Shown here in pieces: positions 18,494-26,019 of a stretch of 64,000 nt of DNA (positions are counted from its first letter, which is position 1; the number at the start of each line of letters is the position of its first letter). The notes beneath the pieces were generated by a model, which was not told where the DNA came from, searched no databases, and saw only the letters and a list, made by a program, of their open reading frames with translations. Source of the DNA: Mayfieldus sp963772265 (GTDB lineage: Bacteria > Actinomycetota > Thermoleophilia > Solirubrobacterales > 70-9); assembly GCA_963772265.1 (NCBI GenBank), contig CAVYWS010000007.1, positions 1 to 64,000 of the forward strand, written 5' to 3'. The translations under genes were made by a program, and so were the position numbers.

Positions 18494-19353
18494 GAGGCCA
18501 CCGCCTCGGGGGCGCCGATCGCGGCCCGCAGCGCGGCCACGAACGCTTCCGGCTGGTCGCGCGGCGGATCGTCGGCGCAGTTCTCGATCACCCGCAACGG
18601 CCATCCGTAGCGGGCGCTCGCGGCCTCGGCGATCTGCAGACGCGACGCGCGGTCCTGCCGGCCCCAGATCAGCGAAGTCGGAACCTCGATGCGGGCCAGC
18701 TCCTGCTCCGGGATCCGCGGCAGGCCGACGGCCCGGAAGAGGCGGCCGGCGGCCTTGGCGTTGGGCCCGCGCGCCAGGTCGAGGTTGTAGGTGACGAACG
18801 GCTCCCAGCGCTCGCCCATCCCTTCGCGCAGCCCGTCGAGGTCGAACGAGCACTGGCGCATGAAGCGGTTGTAGGTCCGCTCGTTGGGCCGGATCTGGAA
18901 GCCGAGTAGCGTCAGGGCGAATTTCGGCGCCGGCCAGAACCGCGCCAGCCCGAGGGTGTCGACGAGCACCACCCGGTCCAGGCGGTCGCCTCGCTCGCTC
19001 GCGAAGCGGGCGGCGATGGCGCCGCCCAGCACGTGCCCGACCAGCACCGGCGGCGACGGGCAGGTGCTTTCAATCAGCCCTTCGAGCCAGTCGAGCGCCA
19101 GTTCGGCGTCCAGCGGCCGTTCGCCCACCCCGGAGGCGCCGTGCGCGGGCAGGTCGGGGGCCACCACCCGAAAGCCGGCCACCAGGTCCGGGATCACCCG
19201 CATCCACTTGGCCCCGAACTCCCCGGGGCCGTGCAAGAGCACGAGCGGGGGGCCGTCGCCGCCCTCCAGCACGGCGGTCGACACGCCGGCCAGCTCGAGC
19301 CGTCGCTCGCGGACGGGGATCCCTTCCAGCAATTTCTCTCTGTCATCGATCAT
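18490..19353 (-). CDS. Alpha/beta-hydrolase-fold protein lacking catalytic Ser and His
   Basis: A 287-residue protein with a clear alpha/beta-hydrolase core: oxyanion region LVLLHGPGEFGAKW, VVAPDLPAHGAS, the nucleophile elbow at about residue 110, and the acid-loop Asp in IWGRQDRAS. The elbow reads VGHVLGG, so the nucleophile Ser is replaced by Val. The usual C-terminal His (expected pattern A-G-H-D-P-P) is Asp in CADDPPRDQPEAF. Ordinary Ser-hydrolase chemistry should be impossible; a non-hydrolytic role (lyase, binding or chaperone) is inferred. It is co-translated with the downstream flavin oxidase (4-nt overlap). The ATG is leaderless behind a TAGTGT hexamer. Confidence 0.88.
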   Translation of the reverse strand: MIDDREKLLEGIPVRERRLELAGVSTAVLEGGDGPPLVLLHGPGEFGAKWMRVIPDLVAGFRVVAPDLPAHGASGVGERPLDAELALDWLEGLIESTCPSPPVLVGHVLGGAIAARFASERGDRLDRVVLVDTLGLARFWPAPKFALTLLGFQIRPNERTYNRFMRQCSFDLDGLREGMGERWEPFVTYNLDLARGPNAKAAGRLFRAVGLPRIPEQELARIEVPTSLIWGRQDRASRLQIAEAASARYGWPLRVIENCADDPPRDQPEAFVAALRAAIGAPEAVAS

Positions 19354-19360
19354 GGCCGCG

Positions 19361-19366
19361 ACACTA
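19361..19366 (-). promoter_or_regulatory. -10 element (TAGTGT) of the hydrolase-fold/flavin-oxidase operon
   Basis: On the minus strand TAGTGT ends 7 nt before the ATG at 19353. The -35 region is poor, as expected of an activator-dependent promoter; a palindrome is centred about 80 bp upstream of the start. Confidence 0.45.
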
Positions 19367-19424
19367 GGGGTGGCTCAACCGCTCCGCATCGGCTGAAGCA
19401 CCCAACTTCCGCGGCGCGGCGGAG

Positions 19425-19442
19425 TGGGTGTTTTCACCCACA
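19425..19442. promoter_or_regulatory. Perfect 18-bp palindrome, candidate operator
   Basis: GTGGGTGTTTTCACCCAC: 7-bp arms around TTTT. It lies in the 119-bp gap between the LuxR-type regulator gene and the operon downstream of it. Further CACCCA half-site copies flank it at 19400 and 19441. It could be a binding site for the adjacent regulator, or a terminator hairpin for it; no U-tract follows on the minus strand. Confidence 0.5.
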
Positions 19443-19472
19443 CCCAGCTCGGGCTCCGTCGACCGTGGGGTC

Positions 19473-20963
19473 TCAGACGAGCTGATGCTCGTACGCGTAG
19501 GCCGTGGCCGCCGAGCGCGATGAGACCCGCAGCTTGGCGAGGATGTTGCTCACATGGCGGTCCACTGTGCGCTCGCTGAGCACGAGCTCGGTGGCGATCG
19601 CCTTGTTGGTCTGCCCGGCCGCCACCAGGCGCAGCACCTCCAGCTCGCGGGCGGTCAGCCCGTGGGAGCCGGCGGGGGCGGCGCCGAGGAGCGACTCGAG
19701 CCGGGCAAGATCGGGTGCCGCCCCGAGCTCCGCAAAGGTGCCGCGGGCGGCCTCGAGCTCGAGAGCGGCCGCGTCGTCGTCCCCGAGCGCGCGGCAGGCG
19801 AGGCCCAGCAGCACCCGCGCCCGGGCGGCGTCATAAGGCGCCTCGATCCTCTGCCACTCCTCCCACGCCCGCCGGAGCGAGATCAGGGCGGTGCCAGCGT
19901 CACCCTCCGCCAGCTCGAGCGCCCCGCGCGCCTGGGCGACCAGTGCAGCGCGCATCCCTTCCTCCTCTCCGCCCAAGATCTTCTCGAAGCGGCCACTCGC
20001 GCTGCGAGCCTCCTCGGTCTCTCCGGCGGCCAACATGATCTCCACGTAGGCGGGCAGCAGCATCGCAAGCTTCAACGGCTCGCCGGTCTCGCCCACCACC
20101 CGGCGGATCGCGGCGATCGCGGCGTCGGGTTTGCCCTGAGCCAGCCGCAGCAGGGCGAGGCCCGGCTGCGGCTCCCACCCGCATAGGCTCGCCTCCCGGT
20201 AGGCCGCCTCGGCAGCGGCGAATTCCCCCCGCAGGCGATGGACTTCCCCTTGCCTGTAGGAGGCATGCCCGGCGGCCGTGCGGTTGGCTTGATCGGCGAA
20301 ACGCTCCCCCGCCCGCCGCGCCTCCTCCAGCGCGTCCGGCCATGCGCCGCTCAGCTCCATGATCTCGGCGCGATGCAGCAGGCATTTTCCTGTGTGGGCC
20401 ACCATCTCGGGCTGCTGCTCGCACCAGCGGGTCAGCGCCGCGGTCCACTCCCGGGCGCGGCGAACCTCGGAAATCTCCTGGCAGAAGGCGATCACGTTGC
20501 AATAGACCAGGCCGGTGACGATCGGCGACAGCTCTCCCGCGGTCACGGCGACCATGGTCTCGTCGAGCAGCCTGAGGCCCTCCTCGGTGTGGCCAAGCCT
20601 GACCAGGGCGTGGCCGTGCTCGTGCCGGGCCATGGCGACCAGATCCGCGTCGCCGAAGAGCTCGCCGATCTCGGCGGCCTCGGCCGCGGTGGCGCGCGCC
20701 GCATCGGCGTCGCCGCCGGCCACCTGCTGCAGCAGGAGCGGGATCAGAAGGTAGCCCCGCTCGACGCAGTCGCTCTGCTGGCGCTCGAGCAGCCGCTGCC
20801 CGCGGCCGAACCATCCACTGGCCTGACCCATATCGCCCCTGGTCGCCTGGGAGACCCCCACCCAGAAGGCGCAGCGCACCGCGCGCGGGCCATCGCCGGC
20901 TTTCAGATGGGCGTGATGGGCACGCTCGAGCGCAGCCGCGAAGTCGTCGTCGCGGTTGAGCAT
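19473..20963 (-). CDS. TPR-containing LuxR-family transcriptional regulator
   Basis: As annotated from ATG 20963 it has 496 residues: about 420 residues of tetratricopeptide-like helical repeats, then a LuxR/GerE HTH domain at the C-terminus (HGLTARELEVLRLVAAGQTNKAIA, LSERTVDRHVSNILAKLRV). Coding sequence clearly continues upstream in the same frame for another 45 codons (LERGRDSCLKGAWLDAHEAL, SRADRDASLGAEDLELLATA) to a TAA at 21108-21110, but without ATG, GTG or TTG. The true start may be ATC at 21098, which sits 6 nt behind a TAAGCT hexamer. It probably regulates the hydrolase-fold/flavin-oxidase operon next to it. There is no ATPase or receiver domain. Confidence 0.85.
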   Translation of the reverse strand: MLNRDDDFAAALERAHHAHLKAGDGPRAVRCAFWVGVSQATRGDMGQASGWFGRGQRLLERQQSDCVERGYLLIPLLLQQVAGGDADAARATAAEAAEIGELFGDADLVAMARHEHGHALVRLGHTEEGLRLLDETMVAVTAGELSPIVTGLVYCNVIAFCQEISEVRRAREWTAALTRWCEQQPEMVAHTGKCLLHRAEIMELSGAWPDALEEARRAGERFADQANRTAAGHASYRQGEVHRLRGEFAAAEAAYREASLCGWEPQPGLALLRLAQGKPDAAIAAIRRVVGETGEPLKLAMLLPAYVEIMLAAGETEEARSASGRFEKILGGEEEGMRAALVAQARGALELAEGDAGTALISLRRAWEEWQRIEAPYDAARARVLLGLACRALGDDDAAALELEAARGTFAELGAAPDLARLESLLGAAPAGSHGLTARELEVLRLVAAGQTNKAIATELVLSERTVDRHVSNILAKLRVSSRSAATAYAYEHQLV

Positions 20964-21104
20964 GTAGGCCGCTGTGGCGAGCAGCTCGAGGTCCTCCGCC
21001 CCCAGGGACGCATCCCGATCGGCGCGAGACAGCGCCTCGTGGGCGTCCAGCCACGCCCCCTTCAGGCAGGAGTCCCGACCTCGTTCGAGCTCTTCGATGG
21101 GTTC

Positions 21105-21110
21105 AGCTTA
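21105..21110 (-). promoter_or_regulatory. -10 element (TAAGCT) of the TPR-LuxR gene
   Basis: On the minus strand TAAGCT is followed after 6 nt by ATC GAA GAG in the reading frame of the LuxR protein, the same spacing as at other leaderless starts in the window. Confidence 0.4.
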
Positions 21111-21184
21111 AGAAACCCCGGCGGCCGGGGGCCAGCGGGAATCTTGTCCGAGCCGCCGCTCGCCCGTGCGCCGGGTCCTGCCGA

Positions 21185-22039
21185 CTACTGCGCCGGCAGG
21201 GCGAAGAAGGCGACGGCGGCGAACTGGGCCGCCGCGGCGGCGATCACGAGCAGGTGAAAGACCTCGTGGTAGCCGAACACGGCGGGGTTGGGGTTCGGCC
21301 GCTGGGTCGCGTAGACGACTGCGCCGATGGTGTAGAGCAACCCGCCCGCCGCGACCAGCAGCGTCCCGGCCACCCCCAGCTCGCTCCAGAGCTCGGGGAA
21401 GGCGATGATCGCGACCCAGCCCAGCTGCAGGTAGATGATCGCCGTCACCCACTTCGGCGCCTCGATCCAGATCATCTCGACGATCGAGCCGGCCAGCGCT
21501 CCGACCCAGACCGCGATCAGGATCGCCGTCGCCAGCGTCCCGTGCAGGACCAGCAGCGCGAACGGCGTGTAGGTGCCGGCGATCAGCAGGAAGATCATCG
21601 TGTGGTCGAGGCGCCGCATCCAGAGCCGGGCCCGGGGGCGGCGCCAGTTGACCCGGTGATACAGGGCGCTGGTCCCGAACAGGGCCGAGAGGCTGACCGC
21701 GTAGATCGCCACCGCCAGGGTCGCCTTCGGGGTGTCGGCGGCGACGATCAGGCCGGCGCCGAGGAAGAGGGAGACGAAGAAGGCCCACTCGTGCGAGACC
21801 CCGCGCAGCCGCGGCTTGACCGCGGCGATCGCGTCGGCGGCCGCGTCGCGGGCCGCGGTGGCCCGTTCGCCGACCGCGTCGCGGGCCGCGTCGGCTCGCT
21901 CGCCCATCGCCTCGCGGGCGGCGTCGACGCGGTCGCCCATCGCGTCGCGGGCGGAGCCCATGCGGTCGCCCATCGCGTCGCGGGCGGCGTCCATTCGCTC
22001 GCCCATCCGTTCGGCGCCCCTTCGCAGATGGTCGACCAC
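21185..22039 (-). CDS. Hemolysin III/TrhA (PAQR-like) membrane protein with repeat extension
   Basis: A 284-residue protein. Residues about 75-284 are the seven-helix TrhA/YqfA/hemolysin-III domain with the conserved metal-site motifs SALYHR, LDHTMIFLLIAGTYTPF and GYHEVFHLLVI, whose His residues are the predicted zinc ligands and hydrolase centre. Residues 12-66 are five tandem 11-residue repeats (consensus MGDRxDAARDA), highly charged and alanine-rich, predicting a long amphipathic helix on the cytoplasmic side. The GTG start at 22039 is supported by a TAATCT hexamer 6 nt upstream. The family is linked to membrane-fluidity and energetics homeostasis; the extension is unusual. Confidence 0.88.
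   Translation of the reverse strand: MVDHLRRGAERMGERMDAARDAMGDRMGSARDAMGDRVDAAREAMGERADAARDAVGERATAARDAAADAIAAVKPRLRGVSHEWAFFVSLFLGAGLIVAADTPKATLAVAIYAVSLSALFGTSALYHRVNWRRPRARLWMRRLDHTMIFLLIAGTYTPFALLVLHGTLATAILIAVWVGALAGSIVEMIWIEAPKWVTAIIYLQLGWVAIIAFPELWSELGVAGTLLVAAGGLLYTIGAVVYATQRPNPNPAVFGYHEVFHLLVIAAAAAQFAAVAFFALPAQ
21842..22006 (-). repeat. Five tandem 33-bp units coding for 11-residue repeats
   Basis: The DNA repeats every 33 bp within the TrhA gene (recurring CGCGGGCGGCGTC and CGCCCATCGCGTC blocks on the plus strand). Units translate as MGERMDAARDA, MGDRMGSARDA, MGDRVDAAREA, MGERADAARDA and VGERATAARDA. Divergence among units shows the array is not a recent expansion. Confidence 0.85.
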
Positions 22040-22045
22040 GACGCC

Positions 22046-22051
22046 AGATTA
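22046..22051 (-). promoter_or_regulatory. -10 element (TAATCT) of the TrhA gene
   Basis: On the minus strand it ends 6 nt before the GTG at 22039, with no Shine-Dalgarno. Confidence 0.5.
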
Positions 22052-22111
22052 ACGGCCAGCGGGGGCCGGTGTGTGAGCAAGGGGCGATCACCGCCAGGCG
22101 TCAATCCCTGA

Positions 22112-22127
22112 CCGCTATATGTAGCGT
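22112..22127 (+). promoter_or_regulatory. NrdR box
   Basis: The core CTATATGTAG matches 9 of 10 core positions of the NrdR-box consensus CwAtATaTwG as I remember it, with dyad symmetry. It lies about 40 bp upstream of the nrdR -10 element, suggesting NrdR autoregulates its own operon with nrdJ. NrdR usually binds paired boxes; I could not find a convincing second copy at one or three helical turns. Confidence 0.6.
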
Positions 22128-22166
22128 TTTGCGAGATTCGAGGAAGGATCTGGACCCCATCCCTAG

Positions 22167-22172
22167 TAGAAT
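22167..22172 (+). promoter_or_regulatory. -10 element (TAGAAT) of nrdR-nrdJ
   Basis: TAGAAT ends 8 nt before the GTG start of nrdR; the mRNA is probably leaderless. Confidence 0.55.
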
Positions 22173-22180
22173 TTGATGCC

Positions 22181-22690
22181 GTGCAGTGTCCACTCTGCCA
22201 GGCGAGCAGCAAGGTGCTCGAGAGCCGCGGGGCCGAAGCCGGCGCCGCGACCCGGCGCCGCCGCGAGTGCGCCGAATGCGGCCACCGCTTCACCACCTAC
22301 GAACGCTACGAGCAGGCGCTTTTCGTCCGCAAGCGAAACGGCCGCCGGCAGCCGTTCGACTCCGCCAAGCTGCGGGGCGCGCTGGTCCGGGCGGCCCACA
22401 AGCGGCCGGTGAGCGAGTCGGAGATCGACACCCTCACCGCGAGCATCGAGTCGGCGCTGATCGAAGCCGGCGGGGAGATGGGAAGCGACGCGATCGGCGG
22501 GCTCTGCCTCGAGGGGCTGCGCAAGGTCGATCGCGGCGCATATCTGCAGTTCGCCGGGACGCTGCCCTCCCAGGAAGTCCAGATGCTCGCTCTTGATTCG
22601 GAATTTGCAGGATCTTTGCGAGCCGGTTCCGTCCGGTCGAAAAGCAATCCTGCGGAGTCCACGTCAAGACCCCGATCGAGGAGAGAGTGA
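22181..22690 (+). CDS. nrdR: Transcriptional repressor NrdR
   Basis: A 169-residue protein with an N-terminal zinc ribbon (MQCPLCQ and ECAECGHRFTTYER) and an ATP-cone (residues about 46-136: LFVRKRNGRRQPFDSAKL, YLQFAGTLPS). NrdR senses ATP/dATP and represses ribonucleotide reductase genes. The GTG start sits directly behind a -10 hexamer, with a NrdR box further upstream. Its stop overlaps the nrdJ start by one base, forming an nrdR-nrdJ operon as in other actinobacteria. The last 20 residues (Ser/Arg-rich) are an unremarkable tail. Confidence 0.97.
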   Translation: MQCPLCQASSKVLESRGAEAGAATRRRRECAECGHRFTTYERYEQALFVRKRNGRRQPFDSAKLRGALVRAAHKRPVSESEIDTLTASIESALIEAGGEMGSDAIGGLCLEGLRKVDRGAYLQFAGTLPSQEVQMLALDSEFAGSLRAGSVRSKSNPAESTSRPRSRRE

Positions 22691-25506
22691 TGTCCAAGAG
22701 CGCCGCCAGCACCACCGCAACCACCAGTCACGGGCTGGCGATCGAGCGACGCTTCAGCTCTGCCGACATCCATCCCTTCGACGAGGTCGAGTGGGAGACC
22801 CGCGACGCCGTGATCGGCGATCCCGACGACCCGGCCTTCGAGCAGCGCGGGGTCGAGTTCCCCAAGAGCTGGTCCCAGAACGCGACCAACATCGTCGCCC
22901 AGAAGTACTTCCGCGGCAAGCAGGGGAGCGAGGAGCGCGAGAGCTCGGTCAAGCAGATGATCGGCCGCGTCGCCGGCACTATCGCCGCCTGGGGACGCGA
23001 GGGCGGCTACTTCGCGACTGCCGAGGACGGCGACGCCTTCGAGGCCGAGCTGACCTCGATCCTGCTGGACCAGAAGGCCGCCTTCAATTCGCCGGTCTGG
23101 TTCAACGTCGGCTTCGAGGAGCGTCCGCAGTGCTCGGCCTGCTTCATCCTCAGCGTCGAGGACACGATGGAGTCGATCCTCGATTGGAACACCAAGGAGG
23201 GGATGATCTTCCGCGGCGGCTCCGGCTCGGGGATCAACCTCTCCAACATCCGCGGCTCGGTCGAGCACCTCTCCAAGGGAGGCCTCGCCTCCGGCCCGGT
23301 CAGCTTCATGCGCGGCGCCGACGCCTGGGCGGGGACGATCAAGTCGGGTGGCAAGACCCGGCGCGCGGCGAAGATGGTCGTGCTCAACGTCGACCACCCC
23401 GACATCGAGGACTTCATCTGGTGCAAGGCGCGCGAGGAGGAGAAGGCCGCGGCGCTGCGCGACGCCGGATTCGACATGCGGATCGATTCCGACTCCTTCC
23501 ATTCGATCCAGTACCAGAACGCCAACAACTCGGTCCGGGTCACCGAAGAGTTCATGTCGGCGGTCGAGGCCGGAGACGACTGGGACCTGCTCGCCCGCAC
23601 CAGCGGTGAGGCGACCAGGACGCTGCCGGCCCGCGAGCTGATGAACCAGATCGCCGACGCCGCCTGGCGCTGCGCCGATCCGGGCGTCCAGTACGACACC
23701 ACGATCAACCGCTGGCACACCTGCCCGGAGTCGGGGCGGATCAACGCCTCGAACCCCTGCTCGGAGTACATGCACGTCGACGACTCCGCCTGCAACCTCG
23801 CGTCGCTGAACCTGATGCGCTTCCGGCGCGCCGACGGGACCTTCGACGTCGACGACTTCACCCACGCGGTCGACATCGTCTTCCTCGCCCAGGAGATCAT
23901 CGTCGGCTGCTCCAGCTACCCGACCGAGGGCATCGCCCGCAACGCCAACGCGTTCCGCCAGCTCGGGCTCGGCTACGCCAACCTGGGCGCGCTGCTGATG
24001 TCCGACGGGCTGCCCTACGACTCCGACCAGGGCCGCTCGGTCGCCGCCGCGATCACGGCGCTGATGACCGGCCGCGCCTACCGGCGCTCGGCCCAGATCG
24101 CCTCGGCGATCGGCCCGTATGAGCAGTACGAGCTCAACCGCGAGCCCCACAACGAGGTGATGCGGATGCACCGCGACGCCGCCTACGAGATCGACGAGTC
24201 CCTGGTCGAGGACGGACTGCTGCACGCCGCCCGCCACGAGTGGGACGAGGCGGTCGCGGTCGGCGAGCAGTACGGCTACCGCAACGCCCAGGCGACGGTG
24301 CTGGCCCCGACCGGGACGATCAGCTTCCTGATGGACTGCGACACGACCGGGATCGAGCCCGACTTCTCGCTGGTCAAGTTCAAGGAGCTGGTCGGCGGCG
24401 GACAGATGACGATCGTCAACCGCTCGGTGCCGCTGGCGCTGCGCACCCTCGGCTACTCCGATCAGCAGATCGAGCAGATCGAGGCCCACATCAACGAGAA
24501 GGGCACGATCATCGGCGCCCCCGGGCTCGAGGACGAGCACCTGCCGGTGTTCGACGTCGCGGTCGGCGAGCGGGCGATCTCCCACACCGGCCACATCGAC
24601 ATGATGGCCGCGACCCAGCCATTCATCTCGGGCGCGATCTCGAAGACCGTCAACCTGCCGCAGACCGCTTCGGTCGAGGACATCGCCGACGCCTACAGGC
24701 GCGGCTGGAAGGGCGGCCTGAAGGCGCTGGCGATCTACCGCGACGGCTCGAAGACCGCGCAGGCGCTTCGCACCGACGCCCAGGACGAGATCGAGGCGGC
24801 GGTTGAGGAGGAGGTCGCGAAGCGGACGCCGGAGCGCGAGCGGATGCCGCGCGAGCGCGAGTCGATCACCCACAAGTTCTCGATCGCCGGCCACGAGGGC
24901 TACATCACCGCCGGCAAGTACGAGGACGGCCGCGTCGGCGAGATCTTCCTCACCGACATCGGCAAGGAGGGCTCGACCCTGCGCGGGATGATGAACGCCT
25001 TCGCGACCGCGATCTCGATCGGCCTTCAGTACGGCGTGCCGCTCGAGGTGTTCGTGCGCAAGTTCAGCTACATGCGCTTCGACCCGGAGGGGATAACCAA
25101 GAACCCGGAGATCCCGTTCGCCAAGTCGATGCCCGACTACATCATGCGCTGGATGGCGAGCCGCTTCATCGACGACCCCGACTACCTCGAGGAGCTCGGC
25201 ATCCTCACCGAGGAGGTACGGGCCCGCCGCGAGGCCGAGCATGCCGGACTGGAGACCGACACCAACGGATCCGGCAACGGGCACGCCAAGGGCGAGAACG
25301 GCCACGCCAACGGCTCGACCGAGACCAAGCCCGAGGCCGAGGCGGTGCCGGCGGCGAAGGCGCTCACCGACACTCCCCCGGTTCGCCCGGCGGCGATGTC
25401 AGGGCCCGAGCTCGGCCCCGCCTGCGACCAGTGCGGCGGGATGATGCAGCGCACCGGCTCCTGCTACACCTGCTCGAGCTGCGGCAACAACACCGGCTGC
25501 GGCTAG
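22690..25506 (+). CDS. nrdJ: Adenosylcobalamin-dependent ribonucleotide reductase (class II)
   Basis: A 938-residue large class II reductase. The N-terminal catalytic barrel includes SPVWFNVGF, CSACFILSVEDTMESIL (first redox Cys), IFRGGSGSGINLS, the finger loop NPCSEYMHVDDSACNLASLN (radical Cys and Glu) and APTGTISFLMDCDTTGIEP. The Asn/Gly-rich linker (residues about 850-880) leads to a C-terminal zinc-ribbon-like Cys tail (CDQCGG, CYTCSSCGNNTGCG) that shuttles reducing equivalents. It reduces ribonucleotides to deoxyribonucleotides using B12. ATG 22690 has a GGAGAG Shine-Dalgarno; a GTG one codon earlier is also possible. No cobalamin riboswitch was seen in front. Confidence 0.97.
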   Translation: MSKSAASTTATTSHGLAIERRFSSADIHPFDEVEWETRDAVIGDPDDPAFEQRGVEFPKSWSQNATNIVAQKYFRGKQGSEERESSVKQMIGRVAGTIAAWGREGGYFATAEDGDAFEAELTSILLDQKAAFNSPVWFNVGFEERPQCSACFILSVEDTMESILDWNTKEGMIFRGGSGSGINLSNIRGSVEHLSKGGLASGPVSFMRGADAWAGTIKSGGKTRRAAKMVVLNVDHPDIEDFIWCKAREEEKAAALRDAGFDMRIDSDSFHSIQYQNANNSVRVTEEFMSAVEAGDDWDLLARTSGEATRTLPARELMNQIADAAWRCADPGVQYDTTINRWHTCPESGRINASNPCSEYMHVDDSACNLASLNLMRFRRADGTFDVDDFTHAVDIVFLAQEIIVGCSSYPTEGIARNANAFRQLGLGYANLGALLMSDGLPYDSDQGRSVAAAITALMTGRAYRRSAQIASAIGPYEQYELNREPHNEVMRMHRDAAYEIDESLVEDGLLHAARHEWDEAVAVGEQYGYRNAQATVLAPTGTISFLMDCDTTGIEPDFSLVKFKELVGGGQMTIVNRSVPLALRTLGYSDQQIEQIEAHINEKGTIIGAPGLEDEHLPVFDVAVGERAISHTGHIDMMAATQPFISGAISKTVNLPQTASVEDIADAYRRGWKGGLKALAIYRDGSKTAQALRTDAQDEIEAAVEEEVAKRTPERERMPRERESITHKFSIAGHEGYITAGKYEDGRVGEIFLTDIGKEGSTLRGMMNAFATAISIGLQYGVPLEVFVRKFSYMRFDPEGITKNPEIPFAKSMPDYIMRWMASRFIDDPDYLEELGILTEEVRARREAEHAGLETDTNGSGNGHAKGENGHANGSTETKPEAEAVPAAKALTDTPPVRPAAMSGPELGPACDQCGGMMQRTGSCYTCSSCGNNTGCG

Positions 25507-25510
25507 GCGA

Positions 25511-25981
25511 CTAGCTGCCCTCGCCCTTGAAGTAGTCGACCCCGCTCGAGCGCTCGACGATCAGGTCGTCCTGCTTGCCGCGGGTCCAGACGCCGATCTT
25601 GTCGCTGTCGGGATAGACGCTGACGGTCGGGTGGATGACGTTGGAGAACATCAGCACCCGCACCGCCTTCTCGGTCTGGTTGCGCACGCCGTGCGCGCCT
25701 TCCGGCCCGACCGGGAAGCAGACCACGTCCCAGGGGTCGAGCATCTGCTCTCCGTCCGGGGTGCGAAGCGTCGGCGCGCCCTCGAGCACGAGCAGCCACT
25801 CCTCCTCGCCGTGCTCGTAGTGGTAGGGGCAGATCGCCTCGCCCGGCGGCAGCTCGTAGACGCTGATCCCGGTCTGTGCCGCGCCGAGCTGCTTGCCGAG
25901 CCGCGCCATCCCGGAGCGAAAGCCCTCGGGGTCGTCGGCGTCGTACTCGAACTCCGGCGCCGCGATGTTGATCCGCCGCAT
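25511..25981 (-). CDS. Cupin-domain protein
   Basis: A 156-residue single cupin. Motif 1 is GEAICPYHYEHGEEEWLLVLEG (two His and Glu metal ligands) and motif 2 follows as FPVGPEGAHGVRNQTE (third His). Such small cupins bind a divalent metal and often sugars or small acids; the reaction here is unknown. The ATG lies 6 nt behind a TAGCTT hexamer (leaderless). Its stop faces the nrdJ stop only 4 bp away, leaving no room for a terminator. Confidence 0.87.
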   Translation of the reverse strand: MRRINIAAPEFEYDADDPEGFRSGMARLGKQLGAAQTGISVYELPPGEAICPYHYEHGEEEWLLVLEGAPTLRTPDGEQMLDPWDVVCFPVGPEGAHGVRNQTEKAVRVLMFSNVIHPTVSVYPDSDKIGVWTRGKQDDLIVERSSGVDYFKGEGS

Positions 25982-25987
25982 CGGCCG

Positions 25988-25993
25988 AAGCTA
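25988..25993 (-). promoter_or_regulatory. -10 element (TAGCTT) of the cupin gene
   Basis: On the minus strand it ends 6 nt before the ATG at 25981, with no Shine-Dalgarno. Confidence 0.5.
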
Positions 25994-26019
25994 GCAGCGC
26001 TCCCGCGACTTCGTCGGCG

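Noticed and set aside
22128..22180. Cobalamin riboswitch in front of nrdR-nrdJ
   Set aside because: The leader is too short for a B12 riboswitch and the nrdR mRNA appears leaderless.
22306..25305. 999-codon open frame antisense to nrdJ
   Set aside because: Long antisense frames are expected in high-GC coding DNA with rare stops; composition (Asp/Arg/Val-rich, no motif) is that of a shadow frame.
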